34,293 bases of DNA from an uncultured Adlercreutzia sp. (GTDB taxonomy: Bacteria > Actinomycetota > Coriobacteriia > Coriobacteriales > Eggerthellaceae): the NCBI GenBank assembly GCA_910585575.1, contig CAJUFS010000024.1, forward strand, positions 1-34,293, in the 5' to 3' direction. The notes under the pieces were generated by a model that had not been told where the DNA came from, did no database searches, and worked only from the letters and a program-made list of their open reading frames with translations. Position 1 is the first letter of the stretch; each line of letters begins with the position of its first letter. Both the position numbers and the translations under genes were made by a program. This document shows, piece by piece, positions 6,643 to 14,072 of the stretch.

Positions 6643-8202
6643 ATGAGGGAGATCGCCACGAACGTATCGCGCCGCCGCTTCATCACGGGCACCGCCATGG
6701 CCGGCGCCCTGACTGCGCTGGGTCTGGCCGGCTGCGCCCCGAAGGCATCGGGTGCCGACGAGCTGCCGCAGACGGGAGTCACTCAGGATATGAACTGGGA
6801 CGAGGAGTGCGAGGTGCTGGTGGTGGGCAGCGGCTATGCCGGACTGGCCGCCGCCATCGAGGCCAAGACAGCTGGCGCCGATGTTAAGATCATCGAGAAG
6901 ACGAATCGCGTGGGCGGCAACTCGGCCTTTGCTGCCGGCGACATGGCCGTCTATGGCTCCAAGGTGCAGGAGCGCGAGGGCATCACCGACTCCATCGACG
7001 CCTTTGTTAACGATATGCTGGTGGCGGGCTTGTACCTGAACGACGAAGAGAAGTGCCGCCTCATTGCCGAAAAGTCCAACGAAACCTGGGAGTGGTCCGT
7101 CGAGATGGGCGCCACCTGGGATCAGGACGAGAACGGTGAGCCCTACCTGTACCCCTATGGCGGCCACAGTATCATGCGCACCATCTGCCAAGGTGCTGGC
7201 GGCGGCTCCAATGTAACCGGCCCGCTGTCGGAGCGCCTGGGCGAGATGGGCGTTACTGTGGAAACCGAGCGCATGCTTGTCGAACTGGTGCAGAACGGTG
7301 AAGGACGTGTGATCGGAGCCATTGTGCGCGACGGCGCCATGGACAACGACGTGGAGAGCGGGACGGCCGTCAGCATTCACGCTACGAAAGCCGTCGTTCT
7401 GGCAACGGGTGGTTTCGGACGCGACCTGGAGTTCCGCATGGCCCAAGACCCGCGCCTGGACGAAACCGTCGACTGCACGAACCAGGAAGGCGCCACCGCC
7501 GAGGCCCTCAAGGCCTCGATCAAGGCCGGTGCCATGGCCGTCCATACGGACTGGATCCAGCTTCTTCCGTTCATGAGCCCCGACGAGCAGGGCTATGGCG
7601 TGGCGGCCTTTTACACCGACGGCCAGGCCAGCTACGCCCCCACGCTCTCGAAGGCCACGGGTAAGCGCATCGTCAACGAGCTGACGGACCGCAAGCGCTA
7701 TGCCGACGCCATCCTTGAAACGGGCGAGCCCTGCATCCAGATTACCTGCGCGAAGGCGCTCTATGGCAACGGGCTCCAGGATGCCATCGATGCCGGCATT
7801 ACCAAAGAGTTCGCTTCCGTGGAAGAGGCCGCTGCCTTCTACGAGATGCCCGTGGACGTCGTAGTGGAAGAGATCAAGCGTTACAACTCCTTTGTGGCCA
7901 GCAAGGTGGACGAGGATTTCGAGAAGCCCATCCCCGATGACGCCCAGCCCATCGACGAGGCACCGTACTACGGCGTGCGCCTGTGGCCGAAGGTACACCA
8001 CTGCATGGGCGGCGTGAAGACCGATCTGGATTGCCGCGTCCTGGATATGGACCTCACTCCCATTCCGGGGCTCTTTGCGGCCGGCGAGGCCGCGGGCGGC
8101 GTTCACGGCGCCTGCCGCTTGGGCTCTTGCGCCACCACCGACTGCCTGGTCAACGGGCGTATTGCTGGCCAGAAGGCTGCAGCCGAAACGGCCGAGGCCT
8201 AA
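6643..8202 (+). CDS. Tat-exported FAD-dependent (fumarate reductase-like) oxidoreductase
   Basis: 519-residue flavoprotein of the FAD_binding_2 family (fumarate/urocanate reductase type). The N-terminus has a twin-arginine signal (SRRRF at 9-13), a hydrophobic stretch and GLAGC with Cys31, which could be a lipobox, so the protein is probably exported folded and lipid-anchored. The Rossmann FAD motif VVGSGYAGLAAA is at 60-71. Active-site signatures are retained: GKRIVNELTDR with Arg350 at the family's proton-donor position, HHCMGG from 452, and AGEAAGGVHG near 480. ATG 6643 is chosen because AAGGAGG lies directly before it, so the upstream ATG at 6622 is too early. No heme or FMN-binding domain is present, so electrons must come from a separate carrier. 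Acceptor substrate unknown. Confidence 0.9.
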   Translation: MREIATNVSRRRFITGTAMAGALTALGLAGCAPKASGADELPQTGVTQDMNWDEECEVLVVGSGYAGLAAAIEAKTAGADVKIIEKTNRVGGNSAFAAGDMAVYGSKVQEREGITDSIDAFVNDMLVAGLYLNDEEKCRLIAEKSNETWEWSVEMGATWDQDENGEPYLYPYGGHSIMRTICQGAGGGSNVTGPLSERLGEMGVTVETERMLVELVQNGEGRVIGAIVRDGAMDNDVESGTAVSIHATKAVVLATGGFGRDLEFRMAQDPRLDETVDCTNQEGATAEALKASIKAGAMAVHTDWIQLLPFMSPDEQGYGVAAFYTDGQASYAPTLSKATGKRIVNELTDRKRYADAILETGEPCIQITCAKALYGNGLQDAIDAGITKEFASVEEAAAFYEMPVDVVVEEIKRYNSFVASKVDEDFEKPIPDDAQPIDEAPYYGVRLWPKVHHCMGGVKTDLDCRVLDMDLTPIPGLFAAGEAAGGVHGACRLGSCATTDCLVNGRIAGQKAAAETAEA

Positions 8203-8454
8203 CCTGGCCGACAACCCAACTCTCCCCCTCGGCTCGAGCGCGCTTTTGCACCCTGGCAGAAGCGCGCTTGCCGTTTTCCAGGACTCCGACTCTTGGCGCA
8301 ATCGTTTTCCTCAAGCGGACAACAGAAGACTCACAGGACGGTGGCTCCGCAGCCGCCAATTCGCCGATCGCACGATAATGAAGGGGTCAACTAATTACGA
8401 CCCTGGCCCGGGACGCCCCCTCAAGTCGGTGCCCCTCTTCAAAGGCGGTATTCC
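8203..8454. other. Intergenic region with terminator, no gene
   Basis: 252 bp between the flavin reductase and the next plus-strand gene. Apart from the terminator hairpin at 8237-8277 and a GATAAT (8374-8379) that might be a -10 element for the downstream gene, nothing convincing is visible. Confidence 0.5.
8237..8277 (+). terminator. Rho-independent terminator after the flavin reductase
   Basis: AGCGCGCTT (8237-8245) pairs perfectly with AAGCGCGCT (8260-8268) across a 14-nt loop, followed after TGCCG by TTTT. It lies 34 bp after the stop codon. Confidence 0.6.
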
Positions 8455-9501
8455 ATGAACGGCACTTCTTCGCGCAGATCCTCCTCTTCACGTCCCTGGG
8501 AAAAAGCACTGGTCGCCTTAGGCACCGTAGCCGCTGCGCCCCTGGGAGCGGCCGCGGCATACCGCCACTACGTGCACCATCGCTGCGCGCGTTTTCTGGC
8601 AACCGCCGAAGCGGCTTTCGACGCGCCCGGCCTTGCAGAGAATTTCGTGCCCCAGGACCTCGACTATCTTTCTTCCTGCGACGGTTTTGTCTTCAGCGGC
8701 TACAACGGCAAAGGCGGCCCTTCGCCCCTGTATCTGTGCCCCAAGGGAAAGGATCCCTTCCCTGTCTTCATTGAGCTGCCCGACGGATCGCTTTACTGCG
8801 GGCACGGGGCGGCCGTGGCCACCGACGGACAGCGGGTGCTGGTCACCACGGCAACCGGGTTTATGGCCCTTGAGGCCGCCGATCTTGCCTCTGCCGAGCC
8901 CAACGCGCAGCTTCGTCCCGTCGACCATCGCTTCGTCGACCTGACGCCGGCCTTCATGGGCATTTACGACGATATCCTCTATCTGGGTGCCTATTACTAT
9001 CCCGTGCTGTTCAACACGCCGGGGCGCATGCACGTGACCACTCCCGACGGCCAACAGGACAAGGCGGTCATGTACGCCTTCCACCGCGACGAAGCAGAGC
9101 CCTGCGGGTTTGCATCCGCGCCTTTCGCCGTGTACGCGTTGCCGAAAGAGGTGCAGGGCATGGCGGCGCTGCCCGACGGACGCTTCGTCTTCTCGTGCTC
9201 CGTAGGATTCGTCAACTCTCACCTGCGCATCTACGACTCGCGCTCACTGGCCGCCGACGGCACTTACTTGGCTCAATGGCACGTCGTGCCACGCTATGAT
9301 CTGGACGATCGCACCCTGGTGGACACGTGGACCGTACCGCCCATGAGCGAGGGCATCACCCTGCACGACGGCGCTCTGTATCTGCCGTTCGAGGCCGCCA
9401 GCACCCGCTACCGCATCGGCGCTCTGACGGGAGGCAAGCACGTCTACCGCCTTCCGCTTTCTGCATTTGACGAGCAGACGTCCCTCGAGGATGCGTCCTA
9501 G
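8455..9501 (+). CDS. Membrane-anchored extracytoplasmic protein of unknown function
   Basis: 348 residues, family not recognised. A Ser/Arg-rich N-terminus is followed by one hydrophobic helix (about residues 19-35), then a large domain expected outside the membrane. That domain repeats short turn-like units (LPDGSLY, TPDGQQD, LPDGRFVF) between beta-prone stretches, which suggests a beta-propeller; this is inference from pattern only. ATG 8455 has a moderate AAAGGCGG ribosome binding site. The stop codon overlaps the stop of the convergent GNAT gene within a shared CTAG. No catalytic motif is seen. It follows the flavin reductase but a terminator separates them. Confidence 0.7.
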   Translation: MNGTSSRRSSSSRPWEKALVALGTVAAAPLGAAAAYRHYVHHRCARFLATAEAAFDAPGLAENFVPQDLDYLSSCDGFVFSGYNGKGGPSPLYLCPKGKDPFPVFIELPDGSLYCGHGAAVATDGQRVLVTTATGFMALEAADLASAEPNAQLRPVDHRFVDLTPAFMGIYDDILYLGAYYYPVLFNTPGRMHVTTPDGQQDKAVMYAFHRDEAEPCGFASAPFAVYALPKEVQGMAALPDGRFVFSCSVGFVNSHLRIYDSRSLAADGTYLAQWHVVPRYDLDDRTLVDTWTVPPMSEGITLHDGALYLPFEAASTRYRIGALTGGKHVYRLPLSAFDEQTSLEDAS

Positions 9502-10010
9502 AGCACTTTCTCGAAGGCGATGCGCGCACCCCCGGCTTCGGGGCCTTCAGTAAGCGTGATGGCACCGCAGTACGTGAAGCCGAACTTCTCCACGGCGCGG
9601 CCCATGGGGGCATTGTCGGCGTGAGTGTCGATGCGCATCGAAGTCATGCCCTCCGCAGCCGCCTTGTCGCAGGCGAATTGGAAAAGCTCGGCGATAAGGC
9701 CGCGCCCACGCTCGTCCGGATCGACGGCGCAGCGGTGGATGGTTGCGTAGGGGCCGGCCGTCAGCCACTCCCCCTCCAGCGTGTCATAGGCCGCCTCGGG
9801 GGCATTGCTGTAGCGGAACACCGCAACGACGCGGCCCCCTTCCAGCCCCACGTAGGCCATGCCCTCGGCCACGTCAGCTTCCCACGTGGCACGATCGGGA
9901 TAGCCAGCCTGCCACTGATCGATGCCCATAGCCGCCATGTTCGCCTTGGCCCGGTCGGTGATGGCCGTCATAGCCTCCACATGCTCCGGCCGTGCAACGA
10001 TGATGTCCAC
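9498..10010 (-). CDS. GNAT family N-acetyltransferase
   Basis: 170-residue single-domain acetyltransferase. The acetyl-CoA binding motif A appears as ERGRGLIAELFQFACD around residues 97-112, after the beta strand TIHRCAVDPD, and the C-terminal part ends FGFTYCG before the last strands, as in GNAT proteins. The substrate cannot be told from sequence. The start is GTG at 10010, supported by AAGGAGG six bases before; no ATG fits. An extended -10 (TGCTATAGT) lies about 40 bp upstream. Its 3' end overlaps the convergent gene by 4 bp. Confidence 0.88.
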   Translation of the reverse strand: MDIIVARPEHVEAMTAITDRAKANMAAMGIDQWQAGYPDRATWEADVAEGMAYVGLEGGRVVAVFRYSNAPEAAYDTLEGEWLTAGPYATIHRCAVDPDERGRGLIAELFQFACDKAAAEGMTSMRIDTHADNAPMGRAVEKFGFTYCGAITLTEGPEAGGARIAFEKVL

Positions 10011-10080
10011 AACGCCCTCCTTGATTCTTTTCAGCGGACTATAGCATACCGACGAAAGAGCGCGACCGGCTCAAAATGCC

Positions 10081-11511
10081 TCACTCACCAATCGATGCCT
10101 CTTCCAGTCCCATATCCGACAGCGCGATCAAGGTGGCCCCGACCTCTTCTGCGGCTTCTCGGCAACGGTCGGTGAAGCCCCTCTTAGCAAACAGATAGAG
10201 TTGAATGCCGCGGTCACCCTGGATGATGGCAGCGCGGTGCCTTAACGTCTCAAGCACGTCGACATCGACAAGTTTGTTCTGCCACTTGCACTCTCCGCAG
10301 ATGAGGGATCCGTCATCGCGCGTTGCCACCACATCGATCTCCGCCTGCTCCTTGCGCTGTGGATCCGTCCCCCACCAGCGCCCGATATCCAAGATAAAGG
10401 GAGTGTCTTCCAGACCCGCCCCAGCGAGAAGCCACTGTCGACACACCTCTTCAAACACGGGCCCCGTGAACGTAGACAGGTGATTCTCGCATACAAGCTC
10501 AGCCACCTCCGCAGCGCGACCCGCTTGCAACGGCGTCAAATAGCGTGGCACGAAGCGATACCAGAAGCGAAAGAGGTTATCAGCGAGCGCATAGCGCATT
10601 TTTTTGCGGTTGGCGTCCACAACAGGAAGCTCTTGACGCACAATGCCCAACTCAATCAGGTTTTTCAGATAGGTCGCCACAGCAGTTCGATCAATGCCCG
10701 ACACACTCGCTATGTCCGACAATCGACCCTCTCCCTCGGCGATGGCGCGGATGATGGCATTATAGCGCGCAGGCTCCCGCACCTCTTGCTGCAAGAACGC
10801 ATCGGGCTCCCCATACAGAAAAGCGTCAGGCTGGAACACATTAAGGGCAAGATTCTCTTCGATCCCCTTTTCCTGATCAATCTGTTGCAGGTAGAGAGGA
10901 ACGCCGCCCGCAATGCCATACCACGTGACCAGATTCTCCGCCTTTATGCCCGCAAGCAGCTGTGATGCCTGAAGGATGTCGAAGGGTTCCACCTTTATCT
11001 GAGCCGTGCGCCTTCCGTACAGCGGGCTCTTGTATCCCAGCACTTGGTGTTCCATAAAGCTCATGGAAGAACCGCACAGGATCAGAAAGAGTTTGCTTTT
11101 TTCCTTCCTGCCGTCAACGAGATGCTGCAGAACGGACGATACGGATCGATCGCTTTCCGCCAGGTAAGGATATTCGTCAATGACGAACACGATGCGCCTT
11201 TCGGCAGCGAGGTCGAACACATACTCGAAAGCCTGCTCGAACGTAGCAAAGACCGGCGAAGGCGCATCGCTTGCCTTCAGGAGGCCATCCGGCTCAAGAC
11301 GCCCGATGGCAACGCTGAGCGCCTCAAGGTTCTCTCGCGCCGTCGATTCTCGGGCGGAGAAATAAACAGCAGGCTTCCCCTCGATAAAGTGAGTGATAAG
11401 AGAAGTCTTTCCCACCCGTCGTCGACCGTAAATAACGGGCATCTGGAAGGAGCCTGCTGTATAAAGCCTCTCCAGCGTTGAGAGCTCGTGTTCTCGTCCA
11501 ACAAAAGTCAT
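10081..11511 (-). CDS. AAA ATPase with DUF234 nuclease-like C-terminal domain
   Basis: 476 residues. An ATPase_2-type (STAND/AAA) domain fills the first half: Walker A GRRRVGKTS around 29-37 and Walker B IVFVIDEYPYL around 130-140. A winged-helix-like segment around 255-300 is followed by the DUF234 domain, whose AEIDVVA and ICGECKW segments give the D...ExK pattern of PD-(D/E)XK nuclease folds. Members are scattered in archaea and anaerobic bacteria, often mobile, with unclear roles; a defence or DNA-transaction role is only a guess. ATG 11511 has an AAGGAG ribosome binding site. Upstream is a very AT-rich 70 bp, and the gene itself looks less GC-rich than its neighbours, which suggests acquisition by transfer. 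Confidence 0.87.
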   Translation of the reverse strand: MTFVGREHELSTLERLYTAGSFQMPVIYGRRRVGKTSLITHFIEGKPAVYFSARESTARENLEALSVAIGRLEPDGLLKASDAPSPVFATFEQAFEYVFDLAAERRIVFVIDEYPYLAESDRSVSSVLQHLVDGRKEKSKLFLILCGSSMSFMEHQVLGYKSPLYGRRTAQIKVEPFDILQASQLLAGIKAENLVTWYGIAGGVPLYLQQIDQEKGIEENLALNVFQPDAFLYGEPDAFLQQEVREPARYNAIIRAIAEGEGRLSDIASVSGIDRTAVATYLKNLIELGIVRQELPVVDANRKKMRYALADNLFRFWYRFVPRYLTPLQAGRAAEVAELVCENHLSTFTGPVFEEVCRQWLLAGAGLEDTPFILDIGRWWGTDPQRKEQAEIDVVATRDDGSLICGECKWQNKLVDVDVLETLRHRAAIIQGDRGIQLYLFAKRGFTDRCREAAEEVGATLIALSDMGLEEASIGE

Positions 11512-11529
11512 CCACCACTCCTTATGGAT

Positions 11530-11570
11530 TTTTGTATATTCGTATTTATACTAAAAAGAATTATACAAAA
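11530..11570 (-). promoter_or_regulatory. AT-rich inverted repeat and promoter region of the ATPase gene
   Basis: TTTTGTATATTC (11530-11541) and GAATTATACAAAA (11558-11570) form an inverted repeat with one extra base in the right arm. On the minus strand it contains TATAAT- and TATAAA-like hexamers 20-55 bp before the ATPase start. It may be an operator with overlapping promoter. Confidence 0.45.
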
Positions 11571-11612
11571 TTGCATCGAGGAGGACAAGGCAGAGGGCGC
11601 AGAGAAAGAGCA

Positions 11613-11640
11613 CCCGCCAGCTGCAAGGGACCGGCGGGCG
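11613..11640 (-). repeat. 28-nt hairpin repeat, copy 1 (after carbamate kinase)
   Basis: Identical over 28 nt to 12645-12672. CCCGCC (11613-11618) pairs with GGCGGG (11633-11638). Lying just past the carbamate kinase stop and followed on the minus strand by a pyrimidine-rich tract, it may serve as the operon terminator. Confidence 0.6.
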
Positions 11641-11661
11641 CTTCAAACACGCGACGGAGGT

Positions 11662-12609
11662 TTACGCGTAAGTGAAGTGGGTGCCGGTCTTCCCCTCCAG
11701 GGCTTCCTTGGCCTTGCCGAGACTCGTAATAATGGCACGTTTGGCGGGGTTGGCGCGGACGAACTTCATGCAAGCCTCCACCTTCGGCTGCATGGAGCCG
11801 CTACCGAACTGGCCCTCGGCGCAGTAGCGAGCAGCCTCCTCAAGCGACAGATGGTCGAGGTCCACCTGATCGGACGTGCCGAAGTTCACGGCCACCTTCT
11901 CCACCTCGGTGAGGATGAGCAGCGTATCGGCAGCTACGTCCTCGGCCAGAAGCTCAGCGCCGAAGTCCTTGTCGATGACAGCGGCTACGCCATCGAGCGA
12001 GCCGTCGGGGTTCTGCACCACCGGGATGCCACCACCGCCCACACACACGACAATGGCCTGGGGCCACAGCAGCTTCACGGCCTCGATCTCGACGATCTTT
12101 TGGGGCTTGGGGCTCGCCACCACACGGCGCCACCCGCCACGGGCCTTGTCCTCCTGCATGACATAGCCGCGCTCGGCCTCCAGCTGCTTGGCCTCACCCT
12201 CGTCGTAGAAGGGACCGATGGGCTTGGTGGGATGGGCGAACGAGGGATCGGCGCCGTCCACAATGGTCTGAGTGACCAGCGCCACCACCGGCACATCTAC
12301 CCCATGCTTGGCCAGCTCATGACCGAACGCCTGCTGGATGTGGTAGCCAATGTAGCCCTGACTCATGGAGCCGCACACTTCCAGCGGCATGGGCGGCACA
12401 ACGTCCTTGGCCGTCTCGGAGGACAGCAGGATGCGACCCACCTGCGGACCATTGCCGTGCACGACAGCCATCTCGTAGCCAGCAGCGGACAAGTCGGCGA
12501 GAATCTCGACAGTGTTTTTCACCACTTCAAGCTGGGAGGCCGCCGTACCATCGCTCTCCTTGGACTGCAAGGCGTTACCACCCAGCGCGATAACCACTTT
12601 TTCTGCCAT
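11662..12609 (-). CDS. arcC: Carbamate kinase
   Basis: 315-residue cytosolic kinase that transfers phosphate from carbamoyl phosphate to ADP, giving ATP, ammonia and CO2; the energy-yielding last step of deiminase pathways. The amino-acid kinase fold is clear: VIALGGNAL at 6-14, VVHGNGPQVG in the first third, and VCVGGGGIPV mid-protein, with normal length. ATG 12609 has an AAAGGAA ribosome binding site; an in-frame extension upstream crosses the hairpin repeat and is rejected. It is last in the operon after the MFS carrier (stop 12716). It is the only carbamate kinase in the window, so it may also serve the arcA-arcB pathway. Confidence 0.95.
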   Translation of the reverse strand: MAEKVVIALGGNALQSKESDGTAASQLEVVKNTVEILADLSAAGYEMAVVHGNGPQVGRILLSSETAKDVVPPMPLEVCGSMSQGYIGYHIQQAFGHELAKHGVDVPVVALVTQTIVDGADPSFAHPTKPIGPFYDEGEAKQLEAERGYVMQEDKARGGWRRVVASPKPQKIVEIEAVKLLWPQAIVVCVGGGGIPVVQNPDGSLDGVAAVIDKDFGAELLAEDVAADTLLILTEVEKVAVNFGTSDQVDLDHLSLEEAARYCAEGQFGSGSMQPKVEACMKFVRANPAKRAIITSLGKAKEALEGKTGTHFTYA

Positions 12610-12644
12610 GGGATTCCTTTCTGCTTGGTTCAACAAGAGGTTCG

Positions 12645-12672
12645 CCCGCCAGCTGCAAGGGACCGGCGGGCG
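12645..12672 (-). repeat. 28-nt hairpin repeat, copy 2 (between MFS carrier and carbamate kinase)
   Basis: Exact 28-nt copy of 11613-11640 in the same orientation; here flanking bases extend the stem to 9 bp (TCGCCCGCC with GGCGGGCGA). No T-run follows on the minus strand, so it is more likely an mRNA processing or stability hairpin than a terminator. The two copies bracket arcC. Confidence 0.65.
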
Positions 12673-12715
12673 AACGAATGCGCGCGCTGTTAAGGAGCGC
12701 ACCGGGAAAAGCAAC

Positions 12716-13996
12716 TTAGCGAGCGGCAGCCAGTTCCGCTTCCACCTCGGGATCGGCCTCCTCGGTAACATGGGGCAGTTTCTTGCCAAAAACGCCCGCG
12801 CCGATCACGGCCAGCATGATGACCACAATGGTGCCGATGCAGAACATGAACACGGCCTCGAAGGAGCCCGTCATCTCGTACAGCGACGCGATGATGAAGC
12901 CGCCCACCGAGCCGGCCGCAAAGCCGAACACGGTAATGTAGGCGAAGATCTTGCCGTAGTCCTTCGTGCCGAACACCTGTGAGGCCACGCTGGCAATGCC
13001 CACGCCCAACAGCACGTACAGCGTGTCGCCCAGGCCGGCGCCCAGGTAGGCCAGAATGGTGTTACCCGCGCTGACCATGAGGATCACCATGGCCAGAATA
13101 CCCACGAGCATCCAGGCAACAAAGGCACGGATGGCGCCGAACTTGTCGATCGTCCAACCGATCAGCGGGTTCAGGCCGATGTCGAAGATAAGGGCCACTG
13201 AGATCATGAGCGCGCCCACCGTGGGAGCGAACCCGACGCTTTCCGCGTACATGGGGAAGTAGGCGTTGATGACCGAAACGATCTGGGTCAGGGCCAGGGC
13301 GAGCGCCACCAGCACAAAGGCCAGCGACTTCACCGCGCGCTTGGCCGGCACGCCCGACTCCATAACCACCTCGCCGCGTTCCGCAGGGTCGTAGCCATAG
13401 GGCTTCAGGCCCTTGCGCTCGGGGCTGTAGGGCACCAGAAACAGCGCCGCCGGCACCGCCATCGCAATACCCACAACGGCAAAGATAAGCAGACTGGTGC
13501 GCCAATCCATGACGTTCATCAGCTCGACGGTGATCGGGCTCATAATGGCAGAAGCAACACTGGCCAGCGCCCAGGCCAGACCGATGGCCAGGCCCGTCTT
13601 TTTCGCAAACCAGTTGGTCAGCACCGTAGAGATGAACACGATACTGGTAAAGGCCATGCCGACGCCCACCAGAAAGCCGCCGATCCACCACCACACCACG
13701 CTCTGACTAAACGAGAGAATGGCCACGACCACTGACTGCAAGGCCGCAAAGCCCGCGATGCCAATGGGCGGAATCTTGTGCAGCCAGTTGCCCACCACGG
13801 GCAGACCGCAGGCAATGCCGATGTAGACCAGCGTGGAGTACAGCGAAATGCTGGCGTAGTCGGAACCGAGCGCCTCAGAAGCAGGCACGAAGAAGTTGCC
13901 GATCACCACGGTGTAGAACGTTACGGAGCCAGCGATGAGCATGCCGCAGCCCAGCACGGTGAGCCAGGCGCGCACGTTGGATTTCTTGGTATCCAT
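12716..13996 (-). CDS. MFS transporter, probable substrate carrier of the deiminase operon
   Basis: 426-residue membrane protein with about twelve hydrophobic helices in two halves separated by a charged loop near residues 190-215, as in the Major Facilitator Superfamily; it resembles the oxalate/formate antiporter-like branch. Position third in an operon with a deiminase-family enzyme, a carbamoyltransferase and carbamate kinase points to uptake of the guanidino substrate or exchange for the amine product. The equivalent carrier in known agmatine and arginine deiminase operons is usually from the APC family, so an MFS member is a departure. ATG 13996 is preceded by AAAGGATGG. Substrate is inferred from context only. 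Confidence 0.82.
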   Translation of the reverse strand: MDTKKSNVRAWLTVLGCGMLIAGSVTFYTVVIGNFFVPASEALGSDYASISLYSTLVYIGIACGLPVVGNWLHKIPPIGIAGFAALQSVVVAILSFSQSVVWWWIGGFLVGVGMAFTSIVFISTVLTNWFAKKTGLAIGLAWALASVASAIMSPITVELMNVMDWRTSLLIFAVVGIAMAVPAALFLVPYSPERKGLKPYGYDPAERGEVVMESGVPAKRAVKSLAFVLVALALALTQIVSVINAYFPMYAESVGFAPTVGALMISVALIFDIGLNPLIGWTIDKFGAIRAFVAWMLVGILAMVILMVSAGNTILAYLGAGLGDTLYVLLGVGIASVASQVFGTKDYGKIFAYITVFGFAAGSVGGFIIASLYEMTGSFEAVFMFCIGTIVVIMLAVIGAGVFGKKLPHVTEEADPEVEAELAAAR

Positions 13997-14016
13997 GGAA
14001 CCATCCTTTCGGAAAA

Positions 14017-14055
14017 GCGGAGCCACCGTCTCGCCACGCGGCTCGGCGGCTCCGC
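14017..14055 (-). other. Intercistronic hairpin upstream of the MFS gene
   Basis: GCGGAGCC (14017-14024) and GGCTCCGC (14048-14055) make a perfect 8-bp stem in the 76-nt gap between the carbamoyltransferase and MFS genes. No T-run follows on the minus strand. With the hairpins at 12645 and 74 it is a third intercistronic stem in a deiminase operon. Confidence 0.5.
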
Positions 14056-14072
14056 GACTGAAGAGCGAACGG

